Shown in pieces: positions 43,780 through 55,004 of a stretch of DNA of 64,000 nucleotides. The DNA lies in the NCBI GenBank assembly GCA_023053685.1, contig JALIGW010000058.1, forward strand, positions 501,001 to 565,000, read 5' to 3'. The notes under the pieces are model-generated. The model was not told the DNA's origin. It searched no databases and saw nothing but the letters and a program-made list of their open reading frames with translations. Position 1 is the stretch's first letter, and each line of letters begins with the position of its first letter. The stretch comes from Diadophis punctatus similis. Taxonomy: Eukaryota; Chordata; Lepidosauria; Squamata; Dipsadidae. The position numbers and the translations under genes are program-made.

Positions 43780-44770
43780 AGGAGAGGAAGGTCAAGGCGG
43801 GAGGTGCTGAATCGGCTGCCCGATCGGGTTTCTGTCCCGGGCGACGCCGCTCTTCCGGGACCCGCGCAGGGAGCGCGAAGGGGGTCGAGCCGGACTGGCC
43901 GAAAGGGGATCAGTCTGGAGCCCGGACCATCGCGGGGGGAGGGCTTGTCTCCCCGCCGCGACTCCGGCCCAGCGAGTCGCCCCAGGAGGGTCCCCAGCGG
44001 AAGGAGGCGGGGACGCCGCGCAGCCCCGGGTGGTCGCGGCAACCGAGCCCCGCCGCCGCCCCCGCCGCCTCTCCCGCTGGCGGCGCCGGCTCTCCTCCTC
44101 TGTGGCCGAGGGTCAGCGGGCAGCCGGCGGAGGAGCGCGGCGGGCGGGCGGGCGGGCGGCAGCGAGGAGGGCGTGTCGTGGGCAGCCGGGCAGCCCCGCC
44201 GGCCACGAGCCGAGCGCGCGCCTTACCTTGCCCGCTGCTGAGCGGCACCTGCGCCGGGGCTTCGGAGCCTTCTGCGGCCGGCGCTGTGCCCGCGCGCGGC
44301 TCCTCGCCGGCCGTGACCGTGAAGCGGCGGCTCATCTCGCCGGCCAGGCTCTCCACGCTCGCCCGCTCGCTGGGAGTGGCAGTGGCGGCGGCTGCGGCGG
44401 TGGCGAGGCTGGTCCTCCGGCGCGGCGGCTGAGCGAGGACTGGCGGGGCCGCGGCCGGTGGGCAGTGCTGGCGCCCTGGCTCCGCGCCCGCTCCGCCGCC
44501 CTGCTGCTCTGCCGGGGAGGGAGGGAGGGAGAGAGGGAGGGGGACACGCGACGGCGGCGGGAGCGACTGAGCGCGCGCTGCCTCCCCTCCCCTCGCGCGT
44601 CACAGCTCGCCGTTAATCAGCGGAACTCCCCGCGCGCGACCTTATCGCCGATCGGGGCAGCGGCCGCGGAGGAGCCCCTTCCCTCGGCCTCAGGAGCAGG
44701 GCCGGCCGGCGGTGTGTGCAAGGGCAGCCCCGCGCCTCCCGCCCTGGGAACGGGGCAGCAATGAAACCGC
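43780..44770. promoter_or_regulatory. CpG island over the KCC2a first exon
   Basis: The strongest CpG-dense block of the window surrounds exon 1a. The portion right of 44335 should hold the KCC2a 5' UTR and promoter on the minus strand. Alternating GCGCGC runs occur near 44574-44638. No TATA box is evident. Boundaries are by eye. Confidence 0.6.
44227..44335 (-). CDS. SLC12A5: SLC12A5 (KCC2) alternative first coding exon 1a
   Basis: The minus strand reads ATG at 44335, encodes 36 codons starting MSRRFTVT and ending PLSSGQ, plus one base, then a donor CAAG|GTAAGG with GT at 44226-44225. Mammalian KCC2a also starts MSRRFTVT, and its remaining exon-1a residues are poorly conserved, as here. Residues 4-7 (RFTV) fit the RFx[V/I] docking motif for SPAK/OSR1 kinases, known from KCC2a and absent from KCC2b. 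The donor is phase 1, the same as exon 1b, so both can splice to one shared exon 2. It lies about 31.6 kb upstream of exon 1b on the same strand, inside a CpG island, the order known for this gene. The first exon includes 5' UTR beyond 44335 whose start I cannot place. Confidence 0.85.
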
Positions 44771-47754
44771 GGCAGCCGGTAGAACAAAGGCGGGGGCAGC
44801 GGGGGGGCTCCGTGTGGAAGAGGCCGCAGGTGTGAAGGGCTGCAATGAACGAAAAGCGGCGAAAGCAGCGCAGCAGATGCTGAACCCCCGAACTGAACGG
44901 AGTCACCCCCCTTTTCTGCCTCTCTCTGAAAATGGCCGAATGGGGAACATTGGGCGAGCCTCCGACCTGGGGGTCCCGGAGCAGCTTCGAAGTGCCGATT
45001 TTTTCTTCGCCCGCAGCCCCCCCCCAGACTTAACCCCCCCCTGCTCCTCCCTCCCTTGCTGAAGGAACCGAGTCGAGGTCCCCGGAAGCCCCCGCAGGCC
45101 GATCAAGGCTGTGAGCTGCACCCCGGAGGGAGGGGCTGCGGCTCTCCCCATCTCCCCCTCCCTCCGGTGTCCGTTGAAGGCCAAGCCTTCTTCTCGGGAG
45201 GGGGCTGGCTCTGCCCTGAGAGGGACCCCCAGGTTCTCCCCCACATTTATTTACACTATGGCATCATATATTTACATTTCACCCCAGTTAAAAACACAGT
45301 AAAATATGAATATTAATAAGACCTCATGTCTTGGCCATCTAACCACTGAATCGCAGCATCCTTTACCTGGAAACAGTGGGATACAGGACTGGTAGAGGCC
45401 CTCAGCTTATAACGGGTGAGGATGTCATCTACAGTTTGACACCTGGCAGGTCAACCCTCTGAAGAGCGCTTTGAAAAGCCAGAGCCGGTCCTTCCTGGTT
45501 AGTAGAAGTGAAGCCCCCCAACACTCCAAAGCTCCCACCCCAGCCTGGGAGGTGTGCTGAGTGGTGGGTCATCAGCCTGGAGGGTCTCCCTTGGGAGGGG
45601 GAAGGAGAGTCCAGCATCCTTTGAGGGCCCAGCTGGCCTCTTGTGCGGGTTCCTCTGCTTGGTTCAGGCGCTTCCATGCTGCTTCGATCTGCAGATAGCT
45701 AAACACCCTGGGGCAAAAGTCAGCCACAGACATGTAAAAATCTATACATAATCACATCTCCCAATTATCCCCATTGAATCTGATTTTACTGTATTTCTAG
45801 CCCGGCCGCTGCCTCGGGGACAAGCGTGCTTCCCTCTATGGATCCCTAGGCCCTGGGGGAGAGCGGCTTCAGGCCTCAGTCACCTGCCCTGCGACCCTGG
45901 GAAAAGACCCCCCCCCAAGGCCCCTAGCTTCTCCCACTGACCCACCAAATGCTGGGGGGAGCACTTGCAAGCAGGGGACAGGGACCCCTCCCTCCCTGGG
46001 CCAGAATGTGGAGCAGGCTGCCCCCCAGCCTGGAGGTGACCGCTCTCCCCAAGGATCTATCCAGGCCTCTTGGAAGCCATCGGGGAGCGGCCATCTCTGA
46101 GCTATGTCACATGAATCCCCCCCCACCATTGAGGATGTGCTGGGGGGGGGGGGCTGGGAAGAGGGGAGAAACGCCTCCCTGCCTTCCTTCTCCAGGTAAG
46201 GCATGCATTTATGTGCCTGGCTCACCCCCAGTTACCCCTTTTCCAAGCCCCAGATATTCTCTCCTGGTCTGGGGGAGGACTGAAGCCCCCCAGGCTCTTC
46301 TGCACTTGGGGGGGGCAATGCTGCCAGCAACCTTTCAGCACAGAATCAACCTTTTTCATGGCTGCCACACATGGCAACCTCTTTATTGAGCCCTCCCCCC
46401 GGGGGGGGGGTTCATTCGAGACCTGCCAGACCCCAACGGGGCAGATCTGAGGTTTGGGGGGTGGGTGGGAATGGTGCCAAAGGGCCTCTGTGTGCCCCTG
46501 CTGCAGCTGGGTGGGTCACCAGGCTGCAGGGATGAGCAGGAGAACCCCACCTGTGCCCCCGCAGGTCCCAAAGGAGCAGCAGGTGAGATCCGCATCCATC
46601 AGGTGTTCCCTTTGCCTACTGAAACGTAACTGCTGCCTTCACACGACATGCCTAACGTGATTGCTGAATTTTGGAAACCCCGCCAGATATCTGCTGCTTC
46701 CCCACCGTGAGTTTAGTCTGTTCACCAGGTTGCCTCTCGAGTTGGCACCTGCCTCTGAAGCATCGGCCAACCAGCCTGTGTTCACGTAATAGGCTACCTC
46801 ACAAACACGCAACCCAGCGTTGTCCCTTTGCTCCGTGAGCTGCCTGCGTGGGGCTGGCTCCCAGGTGCTTCCGAGTGCAAACCGAGGGGCTGGTGGTGTC
46901 CCCTCAAGCCCCCCCCAATAGTCAAGGACTGCAACTGCCCCTATCTGCCCCTCAGGTCTGGCAGGAGGGCATCTGGCCCCCTTTTGTCAAGGAGGGTCCT
47001 CTGAGGGGGTCTTTGCAGCGCAGCCCCTGCCCTCTGGAGCCCCTGGCCCCACCTCTGCTGTTTTCTGGGTGGTGGGGATGAGGCTACTTTGGTGACTGCT
47101 GTCCTCAGCTGCCATCAAACGTATATTTTTGCTCCTGAGTTTGCTTGTTAGTTTTTAGCTTTTAACCTTGTTAGTTGTTCAGAGTCACTAAAATTGCAGT
47201 GTGGGCAGCCCTAGAAACCCAAATAAATTAATCAGTTTTTTGGGCATTATGCACCTGCTGCCGCTAAATCTTTCCCTCACCTGGTGAAGCACGTTGTGTG
47301 AACACGGCTATCGACTCCCCACAGCCAGGAGGTCCTGAGCAGCTTTGCCTCCAGGCATCAGCATGAGATAGATTGGCAGAAATCTCGGCGCCAAGACTTT
47401 CTGGCTGGCACCCAACTACTTGCTGAATTGCAAGCGGCTCAATTCAGCCGGGTCTGCTGCGTTGTGTGAATCCAGCCCTCGAGCCGGAAGGAATCCTCTG
47501 AAGTGGGGACGCTGGAGAGGGAGGCCGTGTCTGCCAGCCTGCAGCCAGAGCCGTTTGCTGGGCAAGTGTGACCGGGGAAGCCGTGGGCTCAGCTGGGAGG
47601 CTCCTTTCCCCTAGACTCGCCACTGGCTACCCTTGGGGGCGGATGGCTTTCTGCTGAGGGCCACCAGGGTCCCTGCTCTCCAAGGGCCGAGATGGCCAAG
47701 AGTCCACGGGGAGAGCTATCAGGGACTTTGTGTCCCCAAAGTCAAAAGTCAAGT
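44771..47754. other. Upstream flank of SLC12A5, no gene recognised
   Basis: In mammals the gene upstream of SLC12A5 is MMP9. I looked on the minus strand for its last exons and saw none. Sequence is unique, C-rich near 45900-46600. Confidence 0.4.
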
Positions 47755-48134
47755 GCAGGTATCATTGACTGACAACACTTCATTTAGTGACACTAAATTA
47801 GTTACAGCTTTCTTGAAGAAACGACTTATGACCGTTGCAGCATCCCCATGGTCACGTGATCAAAATTCGGATGCTTGGCAACCGGTTCATACTTATGACG
47901 GTCGCGGTGTCCCCGCCATCACTTGATCCCCTTTTGCAACCTTCTGACGAGCAAAGTCAATGGGGAAGCCAGATTCACTTAGCAGCCGGGTTACTAACTT
48001 AACAGCTGCAGTGGTTCACTTAACAACTGTGGCAAGAAAGGTCGCAAAATGGGGCAAAACTCTCTTAATTACTGTCTCACTTAGCAACATAAATTTTAGG
48101 CTCAATTGTGGTCATAAGTCGAGGACTACCTGTA
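47755..48134. repeat. Tc1/mariner-like MITE, copy 7
   Basis: Left end CAGGTATCATTGACTGACAA, right end AAGTCGAGGACTACCTGTA. Near full length at about 380 bp. Confidence 0.75.
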
Positions 48135-48135
48135 C

Positions 48136-48625
48136 TTGGCTAATGAGAAAACGAGAAGATGGTCACCAACACCTTTAAGGCCCTCTACGGCACAAGGCCA
48201 GGTTATCCTTCGGGACCGCATCCTACCACATACCTCCCTACGACCAGTTAGATCCCACAGAGAGGGCCTCCTCCGGGTCCCATCGGCCAAACAATGTCGG
48301 TTGGCGAGGCCATGGGGGAGGGCCTTCTCTTTGGGAGCCCCATCCCTCTGGAACCAACTTCCACCAGAGATCCGGACCATCCCCACCCTGCTGGCCTTCC
48401 GTAAAGCCGTTAAAACATGGCTCTTCCGGCAGGTGGGGTGAATAAAAAGATCAGATTCCCCCATGAATGGTGTCTTTTTTTAATAATGTTTGAATAATGC
48501 TTTTAATTTTTAAATTGTTCTTATTGTTTTTATTATACGTTCTTATCTATGTTGTACGCCGCCCTGAGTCCTGCGGGATTGGGCGGCCTATAAGAGCGCT
48601 TATTAAATTAAATTAAATTAAATCT
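48136..48625 (+). repeat. Non-LTR retroelement 3' fragment with (AAATT)n tail
   Basis: 48136-48441 stays open and reads like a LINE C-terminus (GAPSLWNQLPPEIRTIPTLL, then AFRKAVKTWLF). A 3' part follows with GTACGCCGCCCTGAGTCC and a short AAATT repeat at 48603-48622. Probably L2/CR1-like or a SINE derived from it. Confidence 0.55.
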
Positions 48626-49311
48626 GAGGGACCACCTTCCCTACGGACATCTACCCAGCCAACCAGTTCAGATAGGGTGGTCCCTTCCCCTAAATATTGC
48701 TAGGAAGCCCGCCTTCTCTGTGGCAGCCCCTGCCCCACGGAACACTCTGCCCCACAAGATTCGACCAGCCTCAAGCCCTCCCAGCCTTCCATAACCCCCC
48801 CCCCCCGCCAAACGCTGGGATAAGGTTGGACAACTGAGCATTAGAAGTCTGACTTGGTGCCAGGTGTTCGTAGTTTTTAAATGTTTAATGTTTAAATTAA
48901 TAGGTAGGAGGACGCAAAGAGAAAGGTCAGCCCTTCAAGGCAGGGAAGCTTAGGAAACAGATGCCACAAAAACTGCTGGCATGGGACTGTTGTTGCCCTG
49001 GAAAGAGTGCCAGGATGCCCCTCCGAACAGAGCCAAGACTGGGTTATTTCTCATCCTGCTTCCTTTCCCGGGCCTGGCCTGCCATGGACTTTCCCCTTTA
49101 TTATCTCCCAGCAGTTCTGCTAAGAGTCCTGGTGCCCCTTCCCCAGCGGGGTCTCTGCCATCCGCTGCCAGGCAAAGGAAAGGCCAACGGGCAGGAGGAG
49201 GCTGAAATTCCGACATGCAACGCTTCTTGGAGGGTTCCTCCTCGTAGTTTTGTTGGCTGCAAATGCAGAAAAGTCCAGGAAAGAAATGTCCAAAGAGGCT
49301 GGAGCGTCAAG
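48626..49311. repeat. Probable further LINE-like fragment, then unique sequence
   Basis: 48626-48800 contains CCCTGCCCCACGGAACACTC, similar in layout to the preceding fragment. The remainder is unassigned. Confidence 0.35.
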
Positions 49312-49371
49312 TACAGGTAGCCCTCAAGTTATGACTGATCACTTAACAACGGTTCGAAGTTGCGGTTTCCC
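49312..49371. repeat. Tc1/mariner-like MITE, copy 8 (fragment)
   Basis: Only the left end TACAGGTAGCCCTCAAGTTA and about 40 bp more. Confidence 0.55.
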
Positions 49372-49619
49372 TGCTGTTGTTCATCCTTGCGACCCACCAC
49401 AGGGAGGCTTCAACGGCCCCTGGGCCCCAGCCCTCCCCTATCTCCGCCCATCCTGCTGGGTCCTGGCAGGCCTTGGCCTCCTTCCAAGCTGGCCGTTCAG
49501 CCACACAAGGAAGCCTAAAGAAGCTTCCAGCGCAGGGAGGCTCTGTTTTTTTTAAGGAGGGCCCAGAAACGCCTTAAAAGAGACCCTCCTCCAGTCTCCC
49601 AAGAAGTACCTCCTGCTAG

Positions 49620-49772
49620 CACTTCCTCCTCCAGAAGCTGTGGGTGCTCCATCCCTGGAGGCTTTTAAGAAGAGACTGGACAGCCACTTGTCTGGAATGA
49701 TAGAGGGTCTCCTGCTTGAGCAGGGGGTCGGACTAGAAGACCTCCAAGGTTCCCTTCCAGCTCCGGTATTCA
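49620..49772 (+). repeat. CR1 3' end
   Basis: CCTCCAGAAGCTGTGGGTGC through GACCTCCAAGGTTCCCTTCC; followed directly by the hairpin MITE. Confidence 0.82.
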
Positions 49773-49907
49773 CAGTGTTTCTCAACCTTGGCAGTTTGAA
49801 GATGTGTGGACTTCAACTCCCAGAATTCCACAGCCAGCAACGCTGGCTGTGGAATTCTGGGAGTTGAAGTCCACACATCTTCAAACTGCCAAGGTTGAGA
49901 AACACTG
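49773..49907. mobile_element. Hairpin MITE of hAT type
   Basis: 135 bp, palindromic, starting CAGTGTTTCTCAACCTTGG and ending with its complement; the same family as the copy at 5778. No matching 8-bp flanks are visible; it directly follows a CR1 3' end. Confidence 0.85.
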
Positions 49908-50354
49908 CGTTAGAAGAATAGCAGGAGGTTGCAGCCTCTGCAAAAAACTAAGCTGAGCCCAGCCTCAACTGGCATCGGCCGGGCTCCTCTGTGAAAAGCA
50001 GAAGAGGAAGTTGGGGGCTGCTGGGCCCTGAAAGTCCCTTGGGGGGAGGGTCAGTCGGGCAGTTGCCTGAGGCTTGCAGGCTGTTACTGCGCTCCCTTGC
50101 CCCGGTAACATCTTTCGGCTCCCTTATGTGACTGGATGGCCACCTTGGGAGCAGGGCTTGCTCTGGGGCAGCCCCGAGGGGCAGGGAGCAAGAGCACCAG
50201 GTGCCTCCGGACTGGGAGAGGCCTTGGGAGGCTGGAACAGGCCGGTCTGGGGCTGCACTGGGCCTCCCCTGCCACTCAGTTGCCCAGTGCTCCAGTGAAC
50301 GAGCCATACATTAGTTTAACAGAATTCATTCGGGAAAGCAGAGATTGGGGGAAG
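49908..50354. other. No gene recognised
   Basis: Unique sequence between MITE copies. Confidence 0.4.
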
Positions 50355-50451
50355 GGGTCATTAGGATTGACATTTCCCTTAATGACCCTTGCGACCTGTG
50401 ACAGTAATGGGTATGTTCCACTACGGGTCATAAGTCAAGGACTACCTGTAA
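50355..50451. repeat. Tc1/mariner-like MITE, copy 9 (fragment)
   Basis: Only the right part, ending GTCATAAGTCAAGGACTACC. Confidence 0.5.
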
Positions 50452-50514
50452 TCACCTGCCAGCTGATGTGAAGATCACAAGGATCTATCAGTTTAAAGAA
50501 AGGAGAGGCAGAAA

Positions 50515-51505
50515 GTGGAAGCAATTATCCATGATCCAGCTGCAGCAGCCAAAAAGGCTAATACAATTCTTGGTTGTATAAACAGAGGCATAGAATCAAA
50601 ATCACACGAAGTCTTAGTACCGCCTTATAAAGCCTTAGTAAGGCCACACCTGGAATCCTGCATCCAGTTTTGGTCACCATGCTACAAAAGAGACGTTGAG
50701 ACTTTGGACAAAGTGCAGAGAAGAGCAACTAAGATGATTCAAGGCCTGGAGACTAAAACATAAGAAGAACAGTTGCAGGATTTGGGTTTGGCCAGTCTAG
50801 AGAAAAGAAGGAGTAGGGGTGACATGATAGCAGTATTTGAGGGACTGCCACATAGAGGAGGGGGTCAACTTATTTTCCAAAGCACCAGAAGGCAAGGCAA
50901 GAAAGATGGAAAGAAGGAGAGAAGCAACCTGGAATTAAGGAGAAACTTCCTGTGAGGACAATTAATCAATGGAACAGAAGTTGCCTTCAGACATTGTGGC
51001 TGCTCCATCACTGGATGTTTTTAAGAAGGGACTGGACATGATATATAAATGATATGGACTCTCCTGCTTGGGCAGGGGATTGGACTAGATCAGGGGTGTC
51101 AAACTCAAGGCCCAGGGGCCAAATCCAGCTTGCGGGGTGCTTAGATCTGACCCACAGGGCCGCCCTGGAAACAGCAAAGGACCGGCCCGTGGTGCCTCTG
51201 CCACGGAAAACGGAGCTTGGGAGGGCCGCATGCAGTCCTGTGCTCCGTTTTCGTTGGCAGGGGGTTGCAGGAGGCCGTTGCAGCTGGAAACGGAACTCAG
51301 GAGCCCGTTTTTGCTGCCAGAGCACTCGGTCCACCATAGGCGCCCTCGACATGAGTGACGTCGAGCTGGCCACGCCCACCCTGGCCACGCCCACCCCGGC
51401 CCTCTGAGGTCAAACACAACCCTGATGCGGCCCTCAATGAAATTGAGTTTGAGACCCCTGGACTAGAAGACCTCCGAGGTCCCTTCCAGCTCTATTCTGA
51501 TTGAA
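50515..51505 (+). repeat. CR1 3' part split by a hAT-type element
   Basis: Encodes ESCIQFWSPCYKRDVETLD and [16 protein letters not shown] before a stop, then the 3' segment. The hAT copy at 51091-51460 separates GGATTGGACTAGAT from GACTAGAAGACCTCCGAGG. Confidence 0.85.
51083..51468. mobile_element. hAT-type nonautonomous element inside a CR1 copy
   Basis: The element 51091-51460 (370 bp) starts CAGGGGTGTCAAACTC and ends GAGTTTGAGACCCCTG. The flanks are GACTAGAT and GACTAGAA, an 8-bp duplication with one later change (the CR1 consensus reads GACTAGAA). The CR1 tail continues directly after it. Confidence 0.85.
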
Positions 51506-52024
51506 TGAGGAAGGAGGACAGAGGAGGGAGCAAGTCCGGTGGCTTAAGCTGAAACCAGAGGCAGGAGACAGGGGATCTGGTGACTGCTGGAACTTGGAGA
51601 ACGATATTAGAGAAGACCGGAGTGTCCCCAGGAAGGAAAAAAGATCCTGCAGAGCAGAAAACTGTGGTGGATCCCTGAAGGTCACAGAGGAGGCCCAAAG
51701 GTCATAAGATGAGACAGAGGAGAGTCCTGCAAGGCAGTAACTCGTTACTGTGAGCAGTTGAGACAACTGTCTGTGGACTGGACCCATCAGCTCAGGAAGG
51801 ACGCTGCCCCTTCGGGTGCGGGAGGGGGGGTGGGGAGAGGATCAGGGACACAGTTTCCCCTTTCTGCTGATAGAATAGCTGCAGCCCCATCAGCTCAGAG
51901 CTTGGGAGGAGGAGGCTCCCCATCCAGACCACAGAGGAAGAGCAGGAATGAGAAGAAAAGTGCAGTGTTGCCATCTGCAAAACGCAGCTCACCAAGATGG
52001 CTGCAGAAACGGGTTTAGCCAAAA
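51506..52024. other. No gene recognised
   Basis: Unique sequence. Nothing supportable. Confidence 0.4.
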
Positions 52025-52185
52025 TTCTTTGTGCCTCCAGAAGTTGTGGCTGCTCCATCACTGGAGGTTTTCAAGAAGAGACTGGACAGCTGTTCTTCTG
52101 GGATGGTAGAGGGTCTCTTGTTTGAGCAGGGGGTTGGACTAGAAGACCTCCGAGGTCCCTTCCAGCTCTGTTATTCAGTTATTAC
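52025..52185 (+). repeat. CR1 3' end
   Basis: CCTCCAGAAGTTGTGGCTGC through GACCTCCGAGGTCCCTTCC to TTATTC. Confidence 0.85.
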
Positions 52186-52199
52186 GTTAGAGAGACTGG

Positions 52200-52280
52200 C
52201 AAGAAGAAGAAGAGAGGGAGGGAGGGAGGAAGGAAGGAAGAGAGGGAGGAAGGAAGGAAGGAAGGAAGGAAGGAAGGGAT
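52200..52280. repeat. (GGAA)n microsatellite
   Basis: GGGA then GGAA units, interrupted once. Confidence 0.92.
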
Positions 52281-52379
52281 AAAACATTAAAACAATAAAT
52301 ATTAACACTGTTATGGAAGGGTAGATCTCCATCTGCAGAAGTTTTAAAATAGGGGCTTTACTGTCCAATCTCTTCTTAA

Positions 52380-52535
52380 AACTCTCCCGTGTTGTGGCTG
52401 CTCCATCACTGGACATTTTGAAGAAGAGACTGGACAACCATCTGTCTGAAATAGTGTAGGGTTTCCTGCTTGAGCAGGGGGTTGGACTAGAAGACCTCCA
52501 GGATCCCTTCCAACGCTGTTATTCTGTTATTCAAA
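52380..52535 (+). repeat. CR1 3' end
   Basis: GTTGTGGCTGCTCCATCACT through GACCTCCAGGATCCCTTCC to GTTATTCTGTTATTC. Confidence 0.85.
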
Positions 52536-53361
52536 GCACGGCAAAGTAGATCAGGAATCGGGGAATCCGGTGGAGGGTTAAAATGAAAGAAAACAGACAG
52601 AAACAAAGAGGGCAGAAAGTGGGAGTCTGGCTGACAGGGGGCCTCTTAGGCACTCGGGAACAACAACACAACCTATGAGTCTCACGGATGCTCTTGTGTT
52701 TGCAACCTTTTAACTAGGCAAAAGGGGGCCTCATATAGGACAAAACCTTTTGGATCGAGATCCCCAAATGAGCTGCCTTCAGAATGCGTCCGAAATCCGG
52801 ACCCATGACTTCTGTGGAATTGAAATATGGCAAATTTTATAAAACATTTTATGACATAAACACTGGGTCAACGTCGGAACGGATCAGGCCTGTCACAGCC
52901 ATCTTTTGTTTCTCAGCTTGCCACACAGTGTGTGGGGGGGGAGAAGTCTGGCATGTCAGACCAGACGACAACAGACCAAGGTGGGAACCAAGGTCATCTC
53001 AACAGGTGCTGGCCGGAGACTAAGGAGAGTTGCCAAAGAGATGCCAGAACACCTAATTGGACAGTGTGACCTGTGACAATAAGAGAGGCAGTTATCTGTT
53101 CTTTAATTATACTGAAATGGTGGGAAATAGTTAGATCTGGATTTTTTTTTCATCCGTGCTGAAATGATGTACTCAATAAAACAGTCCTTTGAGAAAGTTG
53201 CAAGTCTCGGAATGCTGAATTGGTTGGGTTCATTAGTCGGAACCTTGACATTAAACCAGATCTCACTTCTTAAGCTTTAACTAGAGAACAACCCCTCAGG
53301 GGTCCTGAGCCCTGGCCCCCTACCCGATCGCCTTCGGGAGGATGGAGAAGACTCAGGGAAG

Positions 53362-54297
53362 ATGGAGAGAAAGGGAGAGCCTGTGACCAAGTCCAGCGCC
53401 GGCCTGGTGAAGAAAGCGCAGGGAACGGTCCAAGCAGATTCTGGAGCCCAGTCAGTTGTGGCCCGGCCGAAAGCCCAAGCAGAGAGGACCGAACAGCAAG
53501 TAGTGCGGGAGGAGACCATAGTGACCGGGAACCTCTACTGGATGGAGGAGGACATCTGGCGGAGGAGGACACCAAAGACGGCTAAAGATGGATTCCTCCT
53601 GACCTCCCTGAGAACTTCGTTCGCCCTGACGCCAAGGTGGAGGCCGAAGAGGATGGCGGAGTGGGACGAGCATGCCGAGTGGAGATACCTGGCTGTCCAC
53701 CACAGCCCATTGGTGGAGCAACTGAGGGAGAGGTTCCTCCACCTGGACGTGCATGTAGTGGAGCCAGTGCGAAGGATGGAGCCGTTGATCGAAGCCAGAA
53801 TCCAACCGATCCAACTGCCTATGGCCTGTCAGAGCCCAAACCCAGTTGCGGCAACAAGGGCAGCCATCCCTTCCCCCAGAGCCACCTCCTCAGCGGGACC
53901 TGCCCTCAGGCAGAGCCCTGCATGACATCACCTAGCTGTGAGCCCACCTGCAGGGGCGGCCAGCCAATCGCAGGTCCCACTGGGATGGCCCGGATCCCAG
54001 CCATGGCGCTACCATCCTGGACCTGACTGGTTTCCTGGGCACTGGGGACCTCCACCTTCACCTGCGGACTCCCCCGATAAAAGCCACATTCGATGGGAGC
54101 CCAGAGAAGTTGTCATTCTTCCTGAACCAAGTGTGGACCCACCTGGGTCGGTACACCCCGGCTTACCCAGATGAGGTGGCGATCATGAACACCGTGACAG
54201 CGAACTTCAAAGGGGAAGCAGCAGAATGGCTGACAGTCCTCCACGATGAAGCAGTGCCAGAATTAGGGAACATCGATGCTTTCCTGGTGGAATTCCC
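53362..54297 (+). pseudogene. Broken gypsy (sushi/RTL-like) gag
   Basis: Two frames contribute. 53362-53925 is open for 187 codons with a charged N-terminal region. After a frame change, 54083-54297 encodes ATFDGSPEKLSFFLNQVW and later NFKGEAAEWLTVLHDE, the capsid signature of sushi-ichi/RTL-type Ty3/gypsy Gag. Homology ends abruptly near 54297 where other repeat sequence follows. Frame shift and truncation make it non-functional. Confidence 0.7.
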
Positions 54298-54299
54298 CC

Positions 54300-54460
54300 A
54301 CATGCTCCCCCAATGCCATAAGCTGCATGCCACCACCAATTGCCTGCCACTTCCCCTCCCCTCCCCGCACAGCCCCAAAGCCCCTACGATCACATATTGC
54401 CCATTGCATGCTGGCCGGAAGAAGCACCATGGCCCACGGGCCTTCAGTTTGACACCCCTG
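54300..54460 (-). repeat. Remnant of a hAT-type element inside the gypsy relic
   Basis: The end GTTTGACACCCCTG at 54447-54460 is the inverse of CAGGGGTGTCAAACT, the terminus of the element at 51091-51460. The other end is not clear, so this is a partial copy. Confidence 0.4.
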
Positions 54461-55004
54461 TTCTAGGGGGATCCAACTGTCAACTTCAAAAGAGATCAGG
54501 CCTACTGCAGCCATCTTTCCATTTCTCAGTTTGCCACTTGCAGTGTGGGAGGGGGGAGAGGTCTGGAATGTCAGAGCAGACAACAACTTGGTCCCATGGG
54601 AACCAAGGTCATCTCAACAGGTGCTGGCCGGAGACGAAGGAGAGTTGCCAAAGAGATGCCAGAACACCTAATTGGACAGTGTGACCTGTGACAATAAAAG
54701 AGGCAGTTATCTATTCTTTAATTATATTGAAACTGCGGGAAATAGTTAGATCTGGTTTTGTTTTCATCTGTGCCGAAATGATGTACTCAATAAAACAGTT
54801 CTTTGAGAAAGTCTCGGAGTGCTGAATTGGTTGGGTTCATTAGTCAGAACCTTTATACACGGTCATAAAAGAGCTTATGACATACTGTCATGCAACATGT
54901 CACAAAAGGTTTCCTGTGCTGATGTTCGAGGTGTACAGTTGAACATGGGCTGTTTCAAGGCAGAGGCCAGTCTGAAGGTGTCCCCCTTGGTGAAGGAATC
55001 CTAG

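Larger units (their letters stand above)
12670..44226 (-). other. SLC12A5: Inferred first intron of the SLC12A5 (KCC2a) transcript
   Basis: This is the genomic interval between the exon 1a donor and exon 1b. In a KCC2a transcript it is intronic; exon 1b, having no acceptor visible to me, would be skipped and the intron would continue left past 12618. Its right-hand part is dense in mobile elements: the intact copia element, the long-armed inverted element, a solo LTR and several hAT-type copies. Copia lies on the plus strand, antisense to SLC12A5. The interval assignment is inference from the two exon calls. Confidence 0.65.
52864..54855 (+). mobile_element. Internally deleted Ty3/gypsy-like element
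   Basis: Two similar segments of about 380-390 bp in the same orientation, ~52864-53250 and ~54478-54855, flank about 1.2 kb. They share the block CAACAGGTGCTGGCCGGAGA and an AATAAA (53175-53180 in the first). The internal part encodes only Gag-like sequence; no protease, reverse transcriptase or integrase is present. LTR edges are approximate and I found neither a target duplication nor a convincing primer site. The two LTRs differ at many positions, so the insertion is old. Confidence 0.7.

Noticed and set aside
48136..48441. 101-codon frame resembling a conserved protein
   Set aside because: The C-terminal LINE-like motif and the A/T repeat tail indicate a retroelement fragment rather than a host gene.
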